A DNA stretch of 29,966 nt from Hyphomicrobium_A sp036559705 (GTDB lineage Bacteria > Pseudomonadota > Alphaproteobacteria > Rhizobiales > Hyphomicrobiaceae), in contig DATBSP010000120.1 of NCBI GenBank assembly GCA_036559705.1, positions 1 to 29,966 of the forward strand, in the 5' to 3' direction. The first letter of the stretch is position 1. Each line of letters opens with the position of its first letter. The notes below the pieces were generated by a model. That model searched no databases. It worked only from the letters and a program-made list of their open reading frames with translations, and was not told where the DNA came from. Position numbers and translations under genes: made by a program. Below are positions 1 through 8,121 of this stretch, one piece after another.

Positions 1-2
1 TG

Positions 3-62
3 GACAGCCGCGCACGCCGCGCCTTTGCCGCCGCCGCCCGACCGAATTTCTTCGCGCCCTGA
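3..62 (+). CDS. possible C-terminal end of an upstream gene
   Basis: One frame is open from the window edge to a TGA at 60-62 and encodes an Ala/Arg-rich tail ending NFFAP. It could be the last residues of a gene that starts before the window. A second frame is also open to a TAG at 79-81, so the reading frame is not certain. No function can be given. Confidence 0.2.
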   Translation, partial: DSRARRAFAAAARPNFFAP

Positions 63-77
63 TTCCGATTTGCGCAG

Positions 78-278
78 TTAGAGATCTTGGTAGTCGGCCG
101 CGGCGCAGCGCCAGCGCTTGATTTCCCAATTTGGGTGCTGCTCCGCCCATTTGGGCAGATGGGGCTGGGCCTCGAACAGGCATCCCTTGGCGTCGATGTG
201 CGCCGCGAGGGGGACGCGATAGTCCTTGCACACGTTCGGGTTGCTGATGAGGCAAGCTGAGATGATGATTGCGATCAC
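78..278 (-). CDS. small conserved hypothetical protein
   Basis: This is a 66-residue protein. It begins with a short hydrophobic stretch (MIAIIISACLI) and then has a compact Cys/Trp-containing body (VCKDYRVPL, GCLFEAQPHL, KWAEQHPNW, KRWRC). Three cysteines lie after the hydrophobic start and could form a disulfide or bind a ligand if the protein is exported. Small proteins of this pattern (Cys-Lys-Asp-Tyr near the start, Trp-x3-His-Pro-x-Trp near the end) are, from memory, widespread as hypotheticals in Hyphomicrobiales. The gene stands alone, with no obvious link to the fhc operon 144 bases away. The function is unknown. Confidence 0.6.
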   Translation of the reverse strand: MIAIIISACLISNPNVCKDYRVPLAAHIDAKGCLFEAQPHLPKWAEQHPNWEIKRWRCAAADYQDL

Positions 279-387
279 GCAAGCTCCTCGACCCGGTTTG
301 GCCAGCGCACCGGCGGTCCGGGACTGATACGGCGCGAGCGGGAGTGCCCGGCCGCTACCGGCGTTATACGGCCACCGGCAGCCGTAA

Positions 388-420
388 GTTACAAGGTAAC
401 GATTGCGCCTTGGATCAAGG
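388..420. other. two small inverted repeats downstream of fhcC
   Basis: GTTAC-aag-GTAAC lies at 388-400 and CCTTG-gat-CAAGG at 408-420. Both sit immediately after the fhcC stop on the minus strand. Each stem is only 5 bp and no T-tract follows, so they may help end the fhc transcript but are not a convincing intrinsic terminator. The rest of 279-422 shows nothing recognisable. Confidence 0.25.
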
Positions 421-422
421 GA

Positions 423-1232
423 TTAGGCCGTTATCAGGATCTCGCCCTTGCCGATGGTAGCGAGGTCGCCCGCGTACTTGCGCACGACGCCGGAGAGTGG
501 CTTGGGTGCCCGTGATCCGAGGGTGGCGTGCATGTAGCGCGACAGGATGCGCAGGATGACGAGGTCGTGCTTTCCGGCATCGGCGAAGGTTGGAGGCATC
601 CGCTCGACGGACGGGCCGATAAGCGTGCCGCGGCGCAGGAGCAGCCCCGGGTCGGTACCGAAGCCGAGCTCGGACCAGATCGTCCCGCCGACCATACGCG
701 AGCCGGCAAAGGCACCGCACTTGCCGCGCATGAAGATGGTGCCGCGGCGCATACGGTCGCCAACACGGTCGCCGGCGTCGCCCTCAATGACGATGAGGCC
801 GCCGGTCATGCCGAACTTATCGCCCGGGGTGAGGCCGCCGACCTGACTGCCGGCGGAGCCCTTGACGAAAACCTCCCCGCCGCTGATGCCGGAGGCGAGT
901 AGGGCACCGGCATCGCCGCGAATGTCGAGGCGCCCGCCGCGCATGTTGCGGCCGGCGCTGACGCCGGCGTCGCCTTCGACGATCATGGTGCCGTGATCGA
1001 GTTCGGCGCCGACGAAATCGAGGCGGTCCGTGGCACCTTCGATCTTCACCGTATCACCCGGCTTGCCGGAAACGGCAAACGCATCGCCGACCGTGAGGCC
1101 GCTCTTGGTCGTACCGACGACGAGCTTCAGCACCTCGGCTAGCGGAGTAGATGACAACCGCTTGGGCGTCAGGTGTGAAAGGTCGAGCCGTTCCTGGGGA
1201 GCCGATCTGAGGCGGAAGGTGAGACCGTTCAT
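423..1232 (-). CDS. fhcC: formyltransferase/hydrolase complex subunit C (FhcC)
   Basis: FhcC is homologous to formylmethanofuran dehydrogenase subunit C. In methylotrophs it belongs to the cytoplasmic Fhc complex, which turns formyl-H4MPT into formate through methylofuran. The 269-residue length is normal for the family. The middle of the protein carries the expected run of short Gly-rich repeats, with GDAG, GGRLDIRGDAG, GGEVFVKGSAG, GGLIVIEGDAG and RRGTIFMRGKCGAFAG spaced at about 20 residues; these build a beta-helix. The ATG overlaps the fhcD stop by 4 bases (1229-1232), so translation is coupled. It is the last gene of the fhcB-A-D-C operon. Identity is clear from the repeats and the context. 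Confidence 0.95.
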   Translation of the reverse strand: MNGLTFRLRSAPQERLDLSHLTPKRLSSTPLAEVLKLVVGTTKSGLTVGDAFAVSGKPGDTVKIEGATDRLDFVGAELDHGTMIVEGDAGVSAGRNMRGGRLDIRGDAGALLASGISGGEVFVKGSAGSQVGGLTPGDKFGMTGGLIVIEGDAGDRVGDRMRRGTIFMRGKCGAFAGSRMVGGTIWSELGFGTDPGLLLRRGTLIGPSVERMPPTFADAGKHDLVILRILSRYMHATLGSRAPKPLSGVVRKYAGDLATIGKGEILITA

Positions 1233-2128
1233 GGCAGCAGCTCCCGCAGCTTGTAGTGGTGTTGGCCGAGCTTGCCGCCGTAGTTGCCGGCAGTGACGCG
1301 CGTCACGCCCTTGGCGGCGCCACTGTCGATGACCGCCTCGAGGCCAGCCTTCATGGCGTTGGCGACCGACTTGGAGGTCAATCCATCGATGACGATCTCG
1401 AGCACAGCGACGGTGTCGGGACCGAGTTCGGACTTCACGCGGCCACGCAACGTCGGGCAGAAGGCGTCGTTGGTCGAGGCGATTGCGCCCTTGTACTTGG
1501 AGCCGACCTTGGAGCCTGAGCGCACGATGCCGCCGGGGAAGGGCGTGATGACGTCCGGCACGTTCCCTATGGCATCGACGGCGCCCTCCGCCGTTGCGAG
1601 CAGCCCGGCGCGGTCGTTGCCGAGAATTATCAAGTTACCGCCGCCGACCGCATCTGTGATGATCCCTGTGGTCTCCTCGATGACGAACTCGCCGTCCATC
1701 ACCGGAACCCGCCAGTAGCGCTTGTCGCCGAGGCGCTTTGCTGTTTGGAATCCGTCGCCGAAGTAACGCGGGCCCTGGCCAAGGCCGATGCGCTTTTCGG
1801 ATTCGACGCCGGCGTAGCAGGCCGAGCCGGGGCTCGTCAGCACGCACTGGCCGACGCGGTTCTTGAGCTGCGGGCCAACGGCCTGGGGCGAGAAACCGAA
1901 CAGCAGCACACGCACGCCGGGGCGGCCGTCCGGCGTTTCCTCCGGCTTCAATTCGCGGTCGATGCCGACCTCGGCGCCGGCGCCGATGACGGAGGTGCCG
2001 AAGCCGCTCATGGTCACCGCCGCCTGGCGTGCCCACCGCATGCTGTCGGCGGTGATGATGACGCCCGTCGCGCTCATGCCGAAGGCCTCGGCGAAGGTGT
2101 CGTCGATCGCTATTCCGTTGACCTTCAT
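1229..2128 (-). CDS. fhcD: formylmethanofuran:H4MPT formyltransferase (FhcD)
   Basis: FhcD is the Ftr-type formyltransferase subunit. It moves the formyl group between N5-formyl-H4MPT and methylofuran inside the Fhc complex. The 299-residue protein is full length. It starts MKVNGIAIDDTFAEAF and keeps the typical family segments ITADSMRWARQAA, MSGFGTSVIG, ESEKRIGLGQGPRYFGDGFQ, FPGGIVRSGSKVGSKYK and the C-terminal GKLGQHHYKLRELL. The ATG overlaps the end of fhcA by 4 bases (2125-2128), and the stop overlaps the start of fhcC. This implies one polycistronic message with coupled translation. No defects are visible. Confidence 0.97.
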   Translation of the reverse strand: MKVNGIAIDDTFAEAFGMSATGVIITADSMRWARQAAVTMSGFGTSVIGAGAEVGIDRELKPEETPDGRPGVRVLLFGFSPQAVGPQLKNRVGQCVLTSPGSACYAGVESEKRIGLGQGPRYFGDGFQTAKRLGDKRYWRVPVMDGEFVIEETTGIITDAVGGGNLIILGNDRAGLLATAEGAVDAIGNVPDVITPFPGGIVRSGSKVGSKYKGAIASTNDAFCPTLRGRVKSELGPDTVAVLEIVIDGLTSKSVANAMKAGLEAVIDSGAAKGVTRVTAGNYGGKLGQHHYKLRELLP

Positions 2129-3792
2129 GACGACGTCCTGGCCTTCGTCGGTTGTACGATGATCTCCCCGCGGCCGCCGTCGATGATCTCCTCGTCGCTG
2201 AGCCGGAAGTTGTCCATCCGCACCGTGTGGTAGCGGTCGAAGTAATCCTTCAGCCGCTTCTCGATGGAGCGGTCGTAGTCGGGACGGGCGACGTGTGTTG
2301 CGCCATTGACGACCTTGATCACCTTGCCGTCACGCACGATGAGCTCGCCGTTCTTGAACACGAGCTCGGGCGTCGTGAACATGGTCTCGCGGTTGGCGTC
2401 GTCCTTGTAAACGGTAATGTCGGCGCGCGCGCCAGGCCCGACGTGCCCGAGGTCCTTGAGGCCGAGGCTGCGGGCGGGGCCGGCGCGGGTCAGCACGGCG
2501 ATCTCGTAGAGCGAGTATTCACGCTCGAGCATCGGCAGCGTCGAATACTTGAGTGCATCCTGGTTGACCCGCTGCATCGTCTCGCGACGGAAGGCGCGGT
2601 CCATGAGCAGCCGAATGAGATGCGGATAGGTATAGAACGGCGCGCCGTTCGGGTGGTCCGTCGTCAGGAAGATGCGCCAGGGATCCTCGCACAAGAGGAA
2701 CGTCTCGAGGCCGATCGCCCACTGCAGCGCGTGTACGTAGCTCTTATCCCGATAGCGGAACGGAACGACGCCGCATCCAGCGTCGCACTCGATGTCCATG
2801 ACCACCCAACGCTTCGGGTCGGCGTTCTTGGAGCCGTTGTACTGGCGCATGCTGTCGCCGGAGGCCGTGCACGTCTGGCCGAACATGACCTGGCCGACGT
2901 CGATCGAGATGTGCGGATACTTGGTGAGGAGATCGGCGATCTGTACGGCGCCAGACGAGAAGTGACGGTCGCCCTCGGTGGCATAACTGTGAAACTGGAT
3001 GTGCGTCAGGTGCAGCGGCAGGCCTTCCGTGGCGCGGATGGTAGCGAGCGTCGTCTCGACGTTACCCGGGATGCCGAGGTTGCAACCGTGTACGTGCAGA
3101 GGATGCGTGACCCCGAGCTCCAAGAGGCCGCGCGCCAGCGTCAGGATGATGTCTCGCGGGGTGATGCCGTAGTAGACGTGTTTCTCGTCGAGATCGAGCT
3201 TGCGCTGGTTGAATTTGAAGGCACTGATGCCGCCGGGATTGACCACCTTGACCGCGATCGCCTGCGCGGCGTGCATGGTCCAGGCAATATAATCCTTGAT
3301 CTCCTCGAAGCTGGTCTTGCCCGAGATCATGCGCAGCATCAGATCGTCGCTGCCGAGCATGACAAAGGCGCCTTTGTCGAGCAGCGGCGTGTCGGCCAGC
3401 TCCATGTGCGCCTGGCGTGCGTTGGCGGGCAGCATGGCAGGTTCGAAGCAGGCGGTGTAGCCCATCTCCGCGTAGCGGTAACCGGTGATCATCGTCGACG
3501 GCAGCGCGTGGCCGGTGCCGGCGCGCGTCAGTGCCGTGTGCGCAACCTCGTCTTTCTCGTGATCCTCTGGCATCAGCGTGCGGGCGATCGTCACCTTGCC
3601 GCCGCCGATGTGCGTGTGCGGGTCGATGGCGCCGGCCATGACGACGCGTCCGCGGACGTCGTATTCCTTGTCGATGCGCGCTTCGGGTGCGGGCGCAATG
3701 ATGCGACCGTCGGCGACATAGATGTCGCGAACCTCGCCGTTGATGTTGTTGGCAGGGTCGTAGACCTTGCCGCCGGTCAGCTTGATCATCAT
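2125..3792 (-). CDS. fhcA: formyltransferase/hydrolase complex subunit A (FhcA), formyl-methylofuran hydrolase
   Basis: FhcA is the amidohydrolase-superfamily subunit that hydrolyses formyl-methylofuran to formate. The 555-residue length fits the family. Metal-site motifs are visible: the beta-strand-1 HxH at residues 59-61 (DPHTHIGGG), a likely carbamylated Lys in AIAVKVVNPGG near 180, His residues in LHVHGCNLG and LTHIQFHS, and the Asp of LTTDHPNGAPF. The C-terminal part (GHVGPGARADITVY, NGELIVRDGKV) is the usual small beta-sandwich domain. It ends 13 bases... downstream of fhcB's stop in transcription order and overlaps fhcD by 4 bases. The second codon is also ATG, so translation may begin at 3792 or 3789. 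Confidence 0.97.
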   Translation of the reverse strand: MMIKLTGGKVYDPANNINGEVRDIYVADGRIIAPAPEARIDKEYDVRGRVVMAGAIDPHTHIGGGKVTIARTLMPEDHEKDEVAHTALTRAGTGHALPSTMITGYRYAEMGYTACFEPAMLPANARQAHMELADTPLLDKGAFVMLGSDDLMLRMISGKTSFEEIKDYIAWTMHAAQAIAVKVVNPGGISAFKFNQRKLDLDEKHVYYGITPRDIILTLARGLLELGVTHPLHVHGCNLGIPGNVETTLATIRATEGLPLHLTHIQFHSYATEGDRHFSSGAVQIADLLTKYPHISIDVGQVMFGQTCTASGDSMRQYNGSKNADPKRWVVMDIECDAGCGVVPFRYRDKSYVHALQWAIGLETFLLCEDPWRIFLTTDHPNGAPFYTYPHLIRLLMDRAFRRETMQRVNQDALKYSTLPMLEREYSLYEIAVLTRAGPARSLGLKDLGHVGPGARADITVYKDDANRETMFTTPELVFKNGELIVRDGKVIKVVNGATHVARPDYDRSIEKRLKDYFDRYHTVRMDNFRLSDEEIIDGGRGEIIVQPTKARTSS

Positions 3793-3805
3793 GCGGGGCT
3801 CGCGT

Positions 3806-5191
3806 TCACAGGGCGGCTTCTATGGCGGCCAGGACGGTGGCGGCACTCGGAAGTTGCGAGCGGCCAAGATTCTTCAGGGGCAGGGATACGACGTTATCGC
3901 AACGAACCATCTGGCCCCGGTGGTCGATGCCGGGCGTGCCGACTGGGATGTAGACTGTCGGCGGTTGCGCCATCCGCACGCCGGGGGTGCCGAGCACGAT
4001 GGTCGGCAGCTTGGTCTGCGGTAGTCCGATATCGGTGCCGATCGAAGCGACCCACAGCAGTAGGTCACCCTCGCCGTCGGTGAGCATGCGGCCGATGTTG
4101 TAGCGATAGGAATCGTACTCGGGCGTGCCGTTGGCGTAGCTGACGCGCAGCGGGAAACCGGTCTGCCAGGTACAGGTTGAAGCGGCGCTGGGAGCGCCTT
4201 CGTTACCGCCGAGAGACAGGCCGGCAAAACGCGTGTGCAGATTGAGCTCGCGCACGACCTCGGTCATCAGGTGCACGGTGAGATCGGCCTGCGGCATACT
4301 CAGCGCCGGCGGTGCCCAGACCATGACGCCGTACTTCGCCTTCTTGCACATTTCGGCGACGGCATCGATCTCCGCAAACTTGACGCCGGCGATCTCATGC
4401 GGCGGGGCCGGGGCTGGCTTGGTGCTCGGCATCAAAGAAGAGAAGAGACCGCCCCGCTTGGCGGGCGGCGCTTCCGGAGCCTCGGGCGGCGGCACCGCAA
4501 AGCCGCGCACGCGTGCCGATATGGCGGCGAGCACTTCCGGGATACGGTCCTTGGCGACGGGGAGGGTGATCACCTTTTCGATGCGCGGGCCGGTCGCTGC
4601 GGAGGTGTCGAGGCCTTCGCCGATGAAGACGACGGTGCGCTTGTCGGCGACGCCCTCGAACATCGTGTGCGGGTTCGTCACGATGCGATCGAAGAAGCGG
4701 CCATGGAGCTTGTGCACGTCGGTGCCGACGATGAGGATAAGGTCGGCGCGGTTGCGCACCTCGGTGAGTGTGGACATGATCCAGCCGCTCGTCTGCACGA
4801 CGCGGAGGTTGCGGTACTGCCCCTCGCTGAGCGCATGATCGAGGACGCCGCAGGTACGGTCGGCGATGGACAGAACGGCGCGGGCGCCCGAGACGTCGCT
4901 AGCCATGCCGCCGTAGAGCGGAAGCTTGGCGGCGCGGATGAGTTCGGCGGCGGTCTTAACCGCTTCCTCGAAGCTAACCTCACGCTCGCGCACCAGGGGC
5001 TTGGCCGGGGGCAGCGGGCGCTGGAAGCCAGCCACCGCCCGCGGGCAGCCGTTGTTGACCTTTAGCGTCGATCCGGTGCGGGTGACTTGCAAGTCGTCGC
5101 ACAGCAGTCCGCAGAAGGGACAGGTGACGTTGTCGTAGGTGTGGGCAGCGCCGTGCTCACCCGGACGATCACCCTCGGCCTGTGCAGTCAT
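3806..5191 (-). CDS. fhcB: formyltransferase/hydrolase complex subunit B (FhcB)
   Basis: FhcB is homologous to the molybdopterin-type subunit B of formylmethanofuran dehydrogenase. In methylotrophs the complex acts as a hydrolase, and this subunit is not thought to do redox chemistry (family knowledge). The start at 5191 is chosen because a GGAGGAGG sequence lies about 9 bases upstream; the frame stays open further upstream but has a basic, unrelated sequence. The resulting protein has 461 residues. An N-terminal CPFCGLLCDDL motif (Cys24, 27, 31) with Cys49 in NNGCPR keeps the spacing of a [4Fe-4S] site. Residues about 232-268 form a Pro/Ala-rich insertion. It is the first gene of the operon and is divergent from the MxaD-like gene. 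Confidence 0.95.
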   Translation of the reverse strand: MTAQAEGDRPGEHGAAHTYDNVTCPFCGLLCDDLQVTRTGSTLKVNNGCPRAVAGFQRPLPPAKPLVREREVSFEEAVKTAAELIRAAKLPLYGGMASDVSGARAVLSIADRTCGVLDHALSEGQYRNLRVVQTSGWIMSTLTEVRNRADLILIVGTDVHKLHGRFFDRIVTNPHTMFEGVADKRTVVFIGEGLDTSAATGPRIEKVITLPVAKDRIPEVLAAISARVRGFAVPPPEAPEAPPAKRGGLFSSLMPSTKPAPAPPHEIAGVKFAEIDAVAEMCKKAKYGVMVWAPPALSMPQADLTVHLMTEVVRELNLHTRFAGLSLGGNEGAPSAASTCTWQTGFPLRVSYANGTPEYDSYRYNIGRMLTDGEGDLLLWVASIGTDIGLPQTKLPTIVLGTPGVRMAQPPTVYIPVGTPGIDHRGQMVRCDNVVSLPLKNLGRSQLPSAATVLAAIEAAL

Positions 5192-5288
5192 TCGGTGCTG
5201 CCTCCTCCGCGCGGGCCGCAAGTAAGCACGGACGCCCAGCCAAAACAACAGCGGCGCTAATGCGGCGGTTTGCCGGGGAGGGCGGCGA

Positions 5289-5332
5289 TTGCGGAGCCCT
5301 TTGCGCGACACTATTGTCACGCCCGACGGGCG
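5289..5332 (+). promoter_or_regulatory. candidate promoter and leader hairpin before the MxaD-like gene
   Basis: TTGCGG at 5289-5294 and TATTGT at 5312-5317 are separated by 17 bases, a plausible but imperfect sigma70-type pair. A perfect 5-bp stem with a 3-base loop, CGCCC-gac-GGGCG (5320-5332), follows just before an A6 run and the RBS. The fhcB start is 98 bases away on the other strand, so this short gap must serve both directions. Confidence 0.3.
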
Positions 5333-5360
5333 CTAAAAAACCGATACTGGAGGAAGCCTA

Positions 5361-5891
5361 ATGGTGAGAGCTCTTGCGCTGGGGCTGGCTGCGCTGGCCC
5401 TGTTCCCAACCCTTGCTTCCGCGCACGGCCCGACCCGCCAGAAGGCGACGGAGACCGTTGAAATCAGCGCACCCGCCGACAAGGTCTGGGCCATCATCGG
5501 CAACTTCCAGGACATGAGCTGGCACCCGGCCGTGGCCAAGCTCAAGGGCAGCGGCGGCAACGATGCCAACGCAACGCGGACGCTCACCCTGACGTCGGGC
5601 GGCGCTATCGAAGAGAAGCTGCTGCAAAACGATGCGGCCAAGAAGACCTACAAGTACGAGATCACCAAGGTCGACCCGAAGGTCCTGCCGGTGAACAACT
5701 ATTCCTCGAGCCTCAGCGTCAAAGGCGAGGGCGACAAGTCGACGGTCGAATGGAAGGGCGCCTTCTATCGCGGCTTCATGAACAACGATCCGCCGCCGGA
5801 GTTGAGCGACGAGGCGGCGGTGAAAGCCGTGAAGGGTGTTTACCGCGGTGGCCTTGACGCGCTGAAGACGAAGGTCGAGGCGGGCGGCTGA
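5361..5891 (+). CDS. MxaD-like SRPBCC (START-fold) periplasmic protein
   Basis: This 176-residue protein has a clear signal peptide (MVRALALGLAALALFPTLASA, cleavage before HGPTRQ). An SRPBCC/polyketide-cyclase-like fold follows, with the typical first strand ETVEISAPADKVWAIIGNF, the DMSWHPAVAKL segment, the strand pair RTLTLTSGGAIEEKLLQND and a C-terminal helix GVYRGGLDALKTKVEAG. MxaD of the methanol oxidation cluster belongs to this family and is reported to help the methanol dehydrogenase-cytochrome interaction. A GGAGGAAG ribosome binding site precedes the ATG. The stop overlaps the next start (TGATG), so the two genes are co-translated. The link to XoxF is inferred from family and neighbourhood. 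Confidence 0.85.
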   Translation: MVRALALGLAALALFPTLASAHGPTRQKATETVEISAPADKVWAIIGNFQDMSWHPAVAKLKGSGGNDANATRTLTLTSGGAIEEKLLQNDAAKKTYKYEITKVDPKVLPVNNYSSSLSVKGEGDKSTVEWKGAFYRGFMNNDPPPELSDEAAVKAVKGVYRGGLDALKTKVEAGG

Positions 5892-6883
5892 TGCCGGCTG
5901 GCCACCGCCGTGAGGGTGCTGGCAGGCGGCTGATATTGTCATTGACGGCGGCGATGCTGACGGGCATCGCCGCTTGCGTATCGGCGACGTCGAAGCCCGC
6001 CACGGTCAGCGAGGCTTTCGTCACCAACCAAACGGGGGATTCGCTCACTGTCGTCTCGCTTGCCGACATGAAGCCGCTGGCCGAGATCGCCATCGGCGGC
6101 AAGCCGGCCGGCATCGCCATGTCGAGCGACGGCAAGTTCGCCTACCTCACGTCTCCCGAAAGCAAAGAGCTGGTAGTGGTCGATGCGGCCGCGCGTCAGG
6201 TCGCCCGCCGCTTCAAGGTGGGCGAGGCACCCCTCGGCATCGCCGCGCATCCGAGCAACGGTCGCGTCTATGTCGCCGACTGGTTCACGCATAAGGTCTC
6301 CGTCGTCGACCCCGCGGCCGCCACGGTGATCGCCGAGATCGCGGTCGGAGAATCGCCGTCGGGTCTCGCGGTGACGCCGGACGGGCGTCTCTTGCTAAGC
6401 GCCGACCGCGACAGCGACGCGGTATCGATCATCGACGTGGCGAGCAACGCACGGACTGGCAACGTCCCCGTCGGCAAGCGGCCCTTCGGCATTACCATCG
6501 ATGCCGCCGGCCAGCGCGCCTACACGGCCAACGTCGCCAGCGACGACGTCAGCATCATCGACATCGCATCGGGCAAGCTGATCGGCACCGTGCCGGTCGG
6601 CCACCGGCCCTACGCCGTGGCGCTTGCCGGGCAGCACGCGTACGTCACCAATCAGTACTCCAGCACGCTCAGCGTTATCGACGTCGGCAGCCTAAAAGTC
6701 GTGCAGACCATTGCCGTCGGCGATCACCCCGAGGGGATCGCGGCCGATCCAGCGGGCGCGCATGTGTACGTTGCTTGCTGGTTCGACAATGTCCTCATGC
6801 GCATCGATACGGCCACGATGACCGTCACTGGGGAGGCTGCGGTCGGCGATGGCCCCCGTGCATTCGGGCTGTTTTTGCGTTGA
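5891..6883 (+). CDS. YVTN-type beta-propeller protein, probable lipoprotein
   Basis: This 330-residue protein is built from about seven repeats of roughly 42 residues containing the pattern xVYVAD/xAYVTN...VSVID...VGxxPxGIA, typical of YVTN/Lactonase-like seven-bladed propellers. The N-terminus has a basic stretch, a hydrophobic core and a lipobox-like IAAC (Cys29), which suggests lipid anchoring on the periplasmic side. The start codon overlaps the stop of the MxaD-like gene by one base (TGATG). Propellers of this kind recur in PQQ-dependent alcohol oxidation clusters, where their job is not established. It differs from the second propeller at 17879-18862, which has a cleavable signal peptide instead. 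No enzymatic motif is visible. Confidence 0.85.
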   Translation: MPAGHRREGAGRRLILSLTAAMLTGIAACVSATSKPATVSEAFVTNQTGDSLTVVSLADMKPLAEIAIGGKPAGIAMSSDGKFAYLTSPESKELVVVDAAARQVARRFKVGEAPLGIAAHPSNGRVYVADWFTHKVSVVDPAAATVIAEIAVGESPSGLAVTPDGRLLLSADRDSDAVSIIDVASNARTGNVPVGKRPFGITIDAAGQRAYTANVASDDVSIIDIASGKLIGTVPVGHRPYAVALAGQHAYVTNQYSSTLSVIDVGSLKVVQTIAVGDHPEGIAADPAGAHVYVACWFDNVLMRIDTATMTVTGEAAVGDGPRAFGLFLR

Positions 6884-7004
6884 AAAGAGTTCCGTATGCG
6901 GACAGTTCTTCCGCTGCAGCTTCACGAACGCTTAAACCGCATGACCAATCGTTAAGGTGAAGCCTGTTTACGGGCGCGTCGTCCCGGAGGTAAAACGGGC
7001 GCGA

Positions 7005-7023
7005 GTAATGGCAATAACATTAC
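7005..7023. promoter_or_regulatory. perfect dyad GTAATG-N7-CATTAC, candidate operator
   Basis: A 6-bp perfect inverted repeat with a 7-base spacer ends 37 bases before the ATG at 7061 and just ahead of the RBS (AGGAAGGAAG). A 9-base direct repeat ACGGGCGCG at 6970-6978 and 6995-7003 lies directly upstream. The positions suit a regulator binding site or a leader hairpin. No protein can be assigned. Confidence 0.35.
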
Positions 7024-7060
7024 ATAGCGTGGCAACCACCACTAGGAAGGAAGCGTAACT

Positions 7061-7762
7061 ATGCGGTTCTATGGTCTGGGCGGGGCCGTCGTGGCTCTCA
7101 CCCTCGCATTGGGGTCCCACATCGTGGGCGCGGTAGCTGCCGATCAACCGAAGGCAACCGACCTGATTTTCGAGCACAAGCACGTTGCCAAGCTCGAGCC
7201 CGGAAAGCAGATCGACTACAAGTTCAACCGGACGGTGACCGATCCGAAGCTTCTGGGCATTGCATTTTCCGACGACATCACGCTGAAGGTCGCCGCCGAG
7301 AAAGAGGACGGCAAGAAGGACCTCGACCTGCAGATCTACACCGGCGAGCGGGCGCGTGATCTGCAGAAGCTGGAGAAGTTCGAAATCAATCCCGTGTTCG
7401 CCGTTTATTTCGCTCAAGCCGTGAACACTTTCAGTCAGCTCGCCGGCGGCCAGTTGAACTATCTGCAGCGCGTCTTTTCCGACGGATGGACGAAGGCGAA
7501 GGTCGAGCCGATCAAGGTCGACTACAACGGCAAGAAGATCGACGCCTATCGCATCTCCATGACGCCCTTCGTCGGCGACAAATACGAGACGAAGATGCAG
7601 GGCTGGGAGGGCGCCAAGTACGACGTCGTCGTCAGCGACCAGGTGCCGGGCGAGATCATCGATCTCCTCGCCACCTATCACAACCGCTACCCGCCGGCGA
7701 CGCTGAAGCTGACCGAGCGCATTACTCTGGCCGGCGTCACCGGATTGGAGGGTACGCAATGA
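7061..7762 (+). CDS. exported protein of unknown function, first of a coupled pair
   Basis: This 233-residue protein starts with a signal peptide (MRFYGLGGAVVALTLALGSHIVGAVAA) and continues as a soluble, charged periplasmic protein. Visible segments are LIFEHKHVAKLEPGKQIDYKF, a central NPVFAVYFAQAVNTFSQLAGG helix and a C-terminal beta-rich part (MTPFVGDKYETKM, VPGEIIDLLATYHNRYP). There are no cysteines in the mature protein and no motif that I can assign. AGGAAGGAAG precedes the ATG. The stop overlaps the next gene's start by 4 bases (ATGA), so the two products are likely made together. The position between propeller and relay genes suggests a role in quinoprotein methanol oxidation, but that is inference only. 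Confidence 0.75.
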   Translation: MRFYGLGGAVVALTLALGSHIVGAVAADQPKATDLIFEHKHVAKLEPGKQIDYKFNRTVTDPKLLGIAFSDDITLKVAAEKEDGKKDLDLQIYTGERARDLQKLEKFEINPVFAVYFAQAVNTFSQLAGGQLNYLQRVFSDGWTKAKVEPIKVDYNGKKIDAYRISMTPFVGDKYETKMQGWEGAKYDVVVSDQVPGEIIDLLATYHNRYPPATLKLTERITLAGVTGLEGTQ

Positions 7763-8121
7763 GGACGCGCTTATTCGCAATTTGCCTCGTCGCGGCTGCC
7801 GCCGCCGGCCTGACCGCCGGCGCCAGCCGCGCCGTCGAGTTGCCCGTCAACGACTATCCGACCTCGGCGCGCGCCGACTACGTCTTCGCTTGCATGCAGA
7901 CGAACGGCCAGAACCGCATGGTTCTCGACAAGTGCTCTTGCTCGATCGACGCCATCGCGGCTCTGCTGCCATACGCGGACTATGAGGCGGCCGAGACAAT
8001 CATGTCGGTTCGCCAGAAGGGCGGCGAGAGCGTTGCCATGTTCAACAGCTTTGCGCCGCTCCTGGAGAAGGTGAAGAACCTGAAGCGCGCGCAGGTCGAA
8101 GCGGAGCTTCGCTGCTTCTAA
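7759..8121 (+). CDS. small cysteine-containing exported protein, second of a coupled pair
   Basis: The ATG at 7759 overlaps the previous stop (ATGA); this start gives a 120-residue protein with an ideal signal peptide (MRTRLFAICLVAAAAAGLTAGASRA). The same frame is open upstream, but that would run through the preceding gene. The mature part has four cysteines: one in YVFACMQTNGQN, two in DKCSCSID and the penultimate residue in ELRCF. This layout suggests a small disulfide-stapled helical protein. The sequence is familiar to me from methylotroph methanol-oxidation clusters as an uncharacterised protein. The 3' end of the gene forms the first copy of a short tandem repeat (8100-8175). Confidence 0.75.
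   Translation: MRTRLFAICLVAAAAAGLTAGASRAVELPVNDYPTSARADYVFACMQTNGQNRMVLDKCSCSIDAIAALLPYADYEAAETIMSVRQKGGESVAMFNSFAPLLEKVKNLKRAQVEAELRCF

Noticed and set aside
2152..4083. Open frame of 643 codons on the plus strand opposite fhcA
   Set aside because: It is antisense to fhcA and fhcB, crosses the gene boundary and has the composition of a GC-driven shadow frame.
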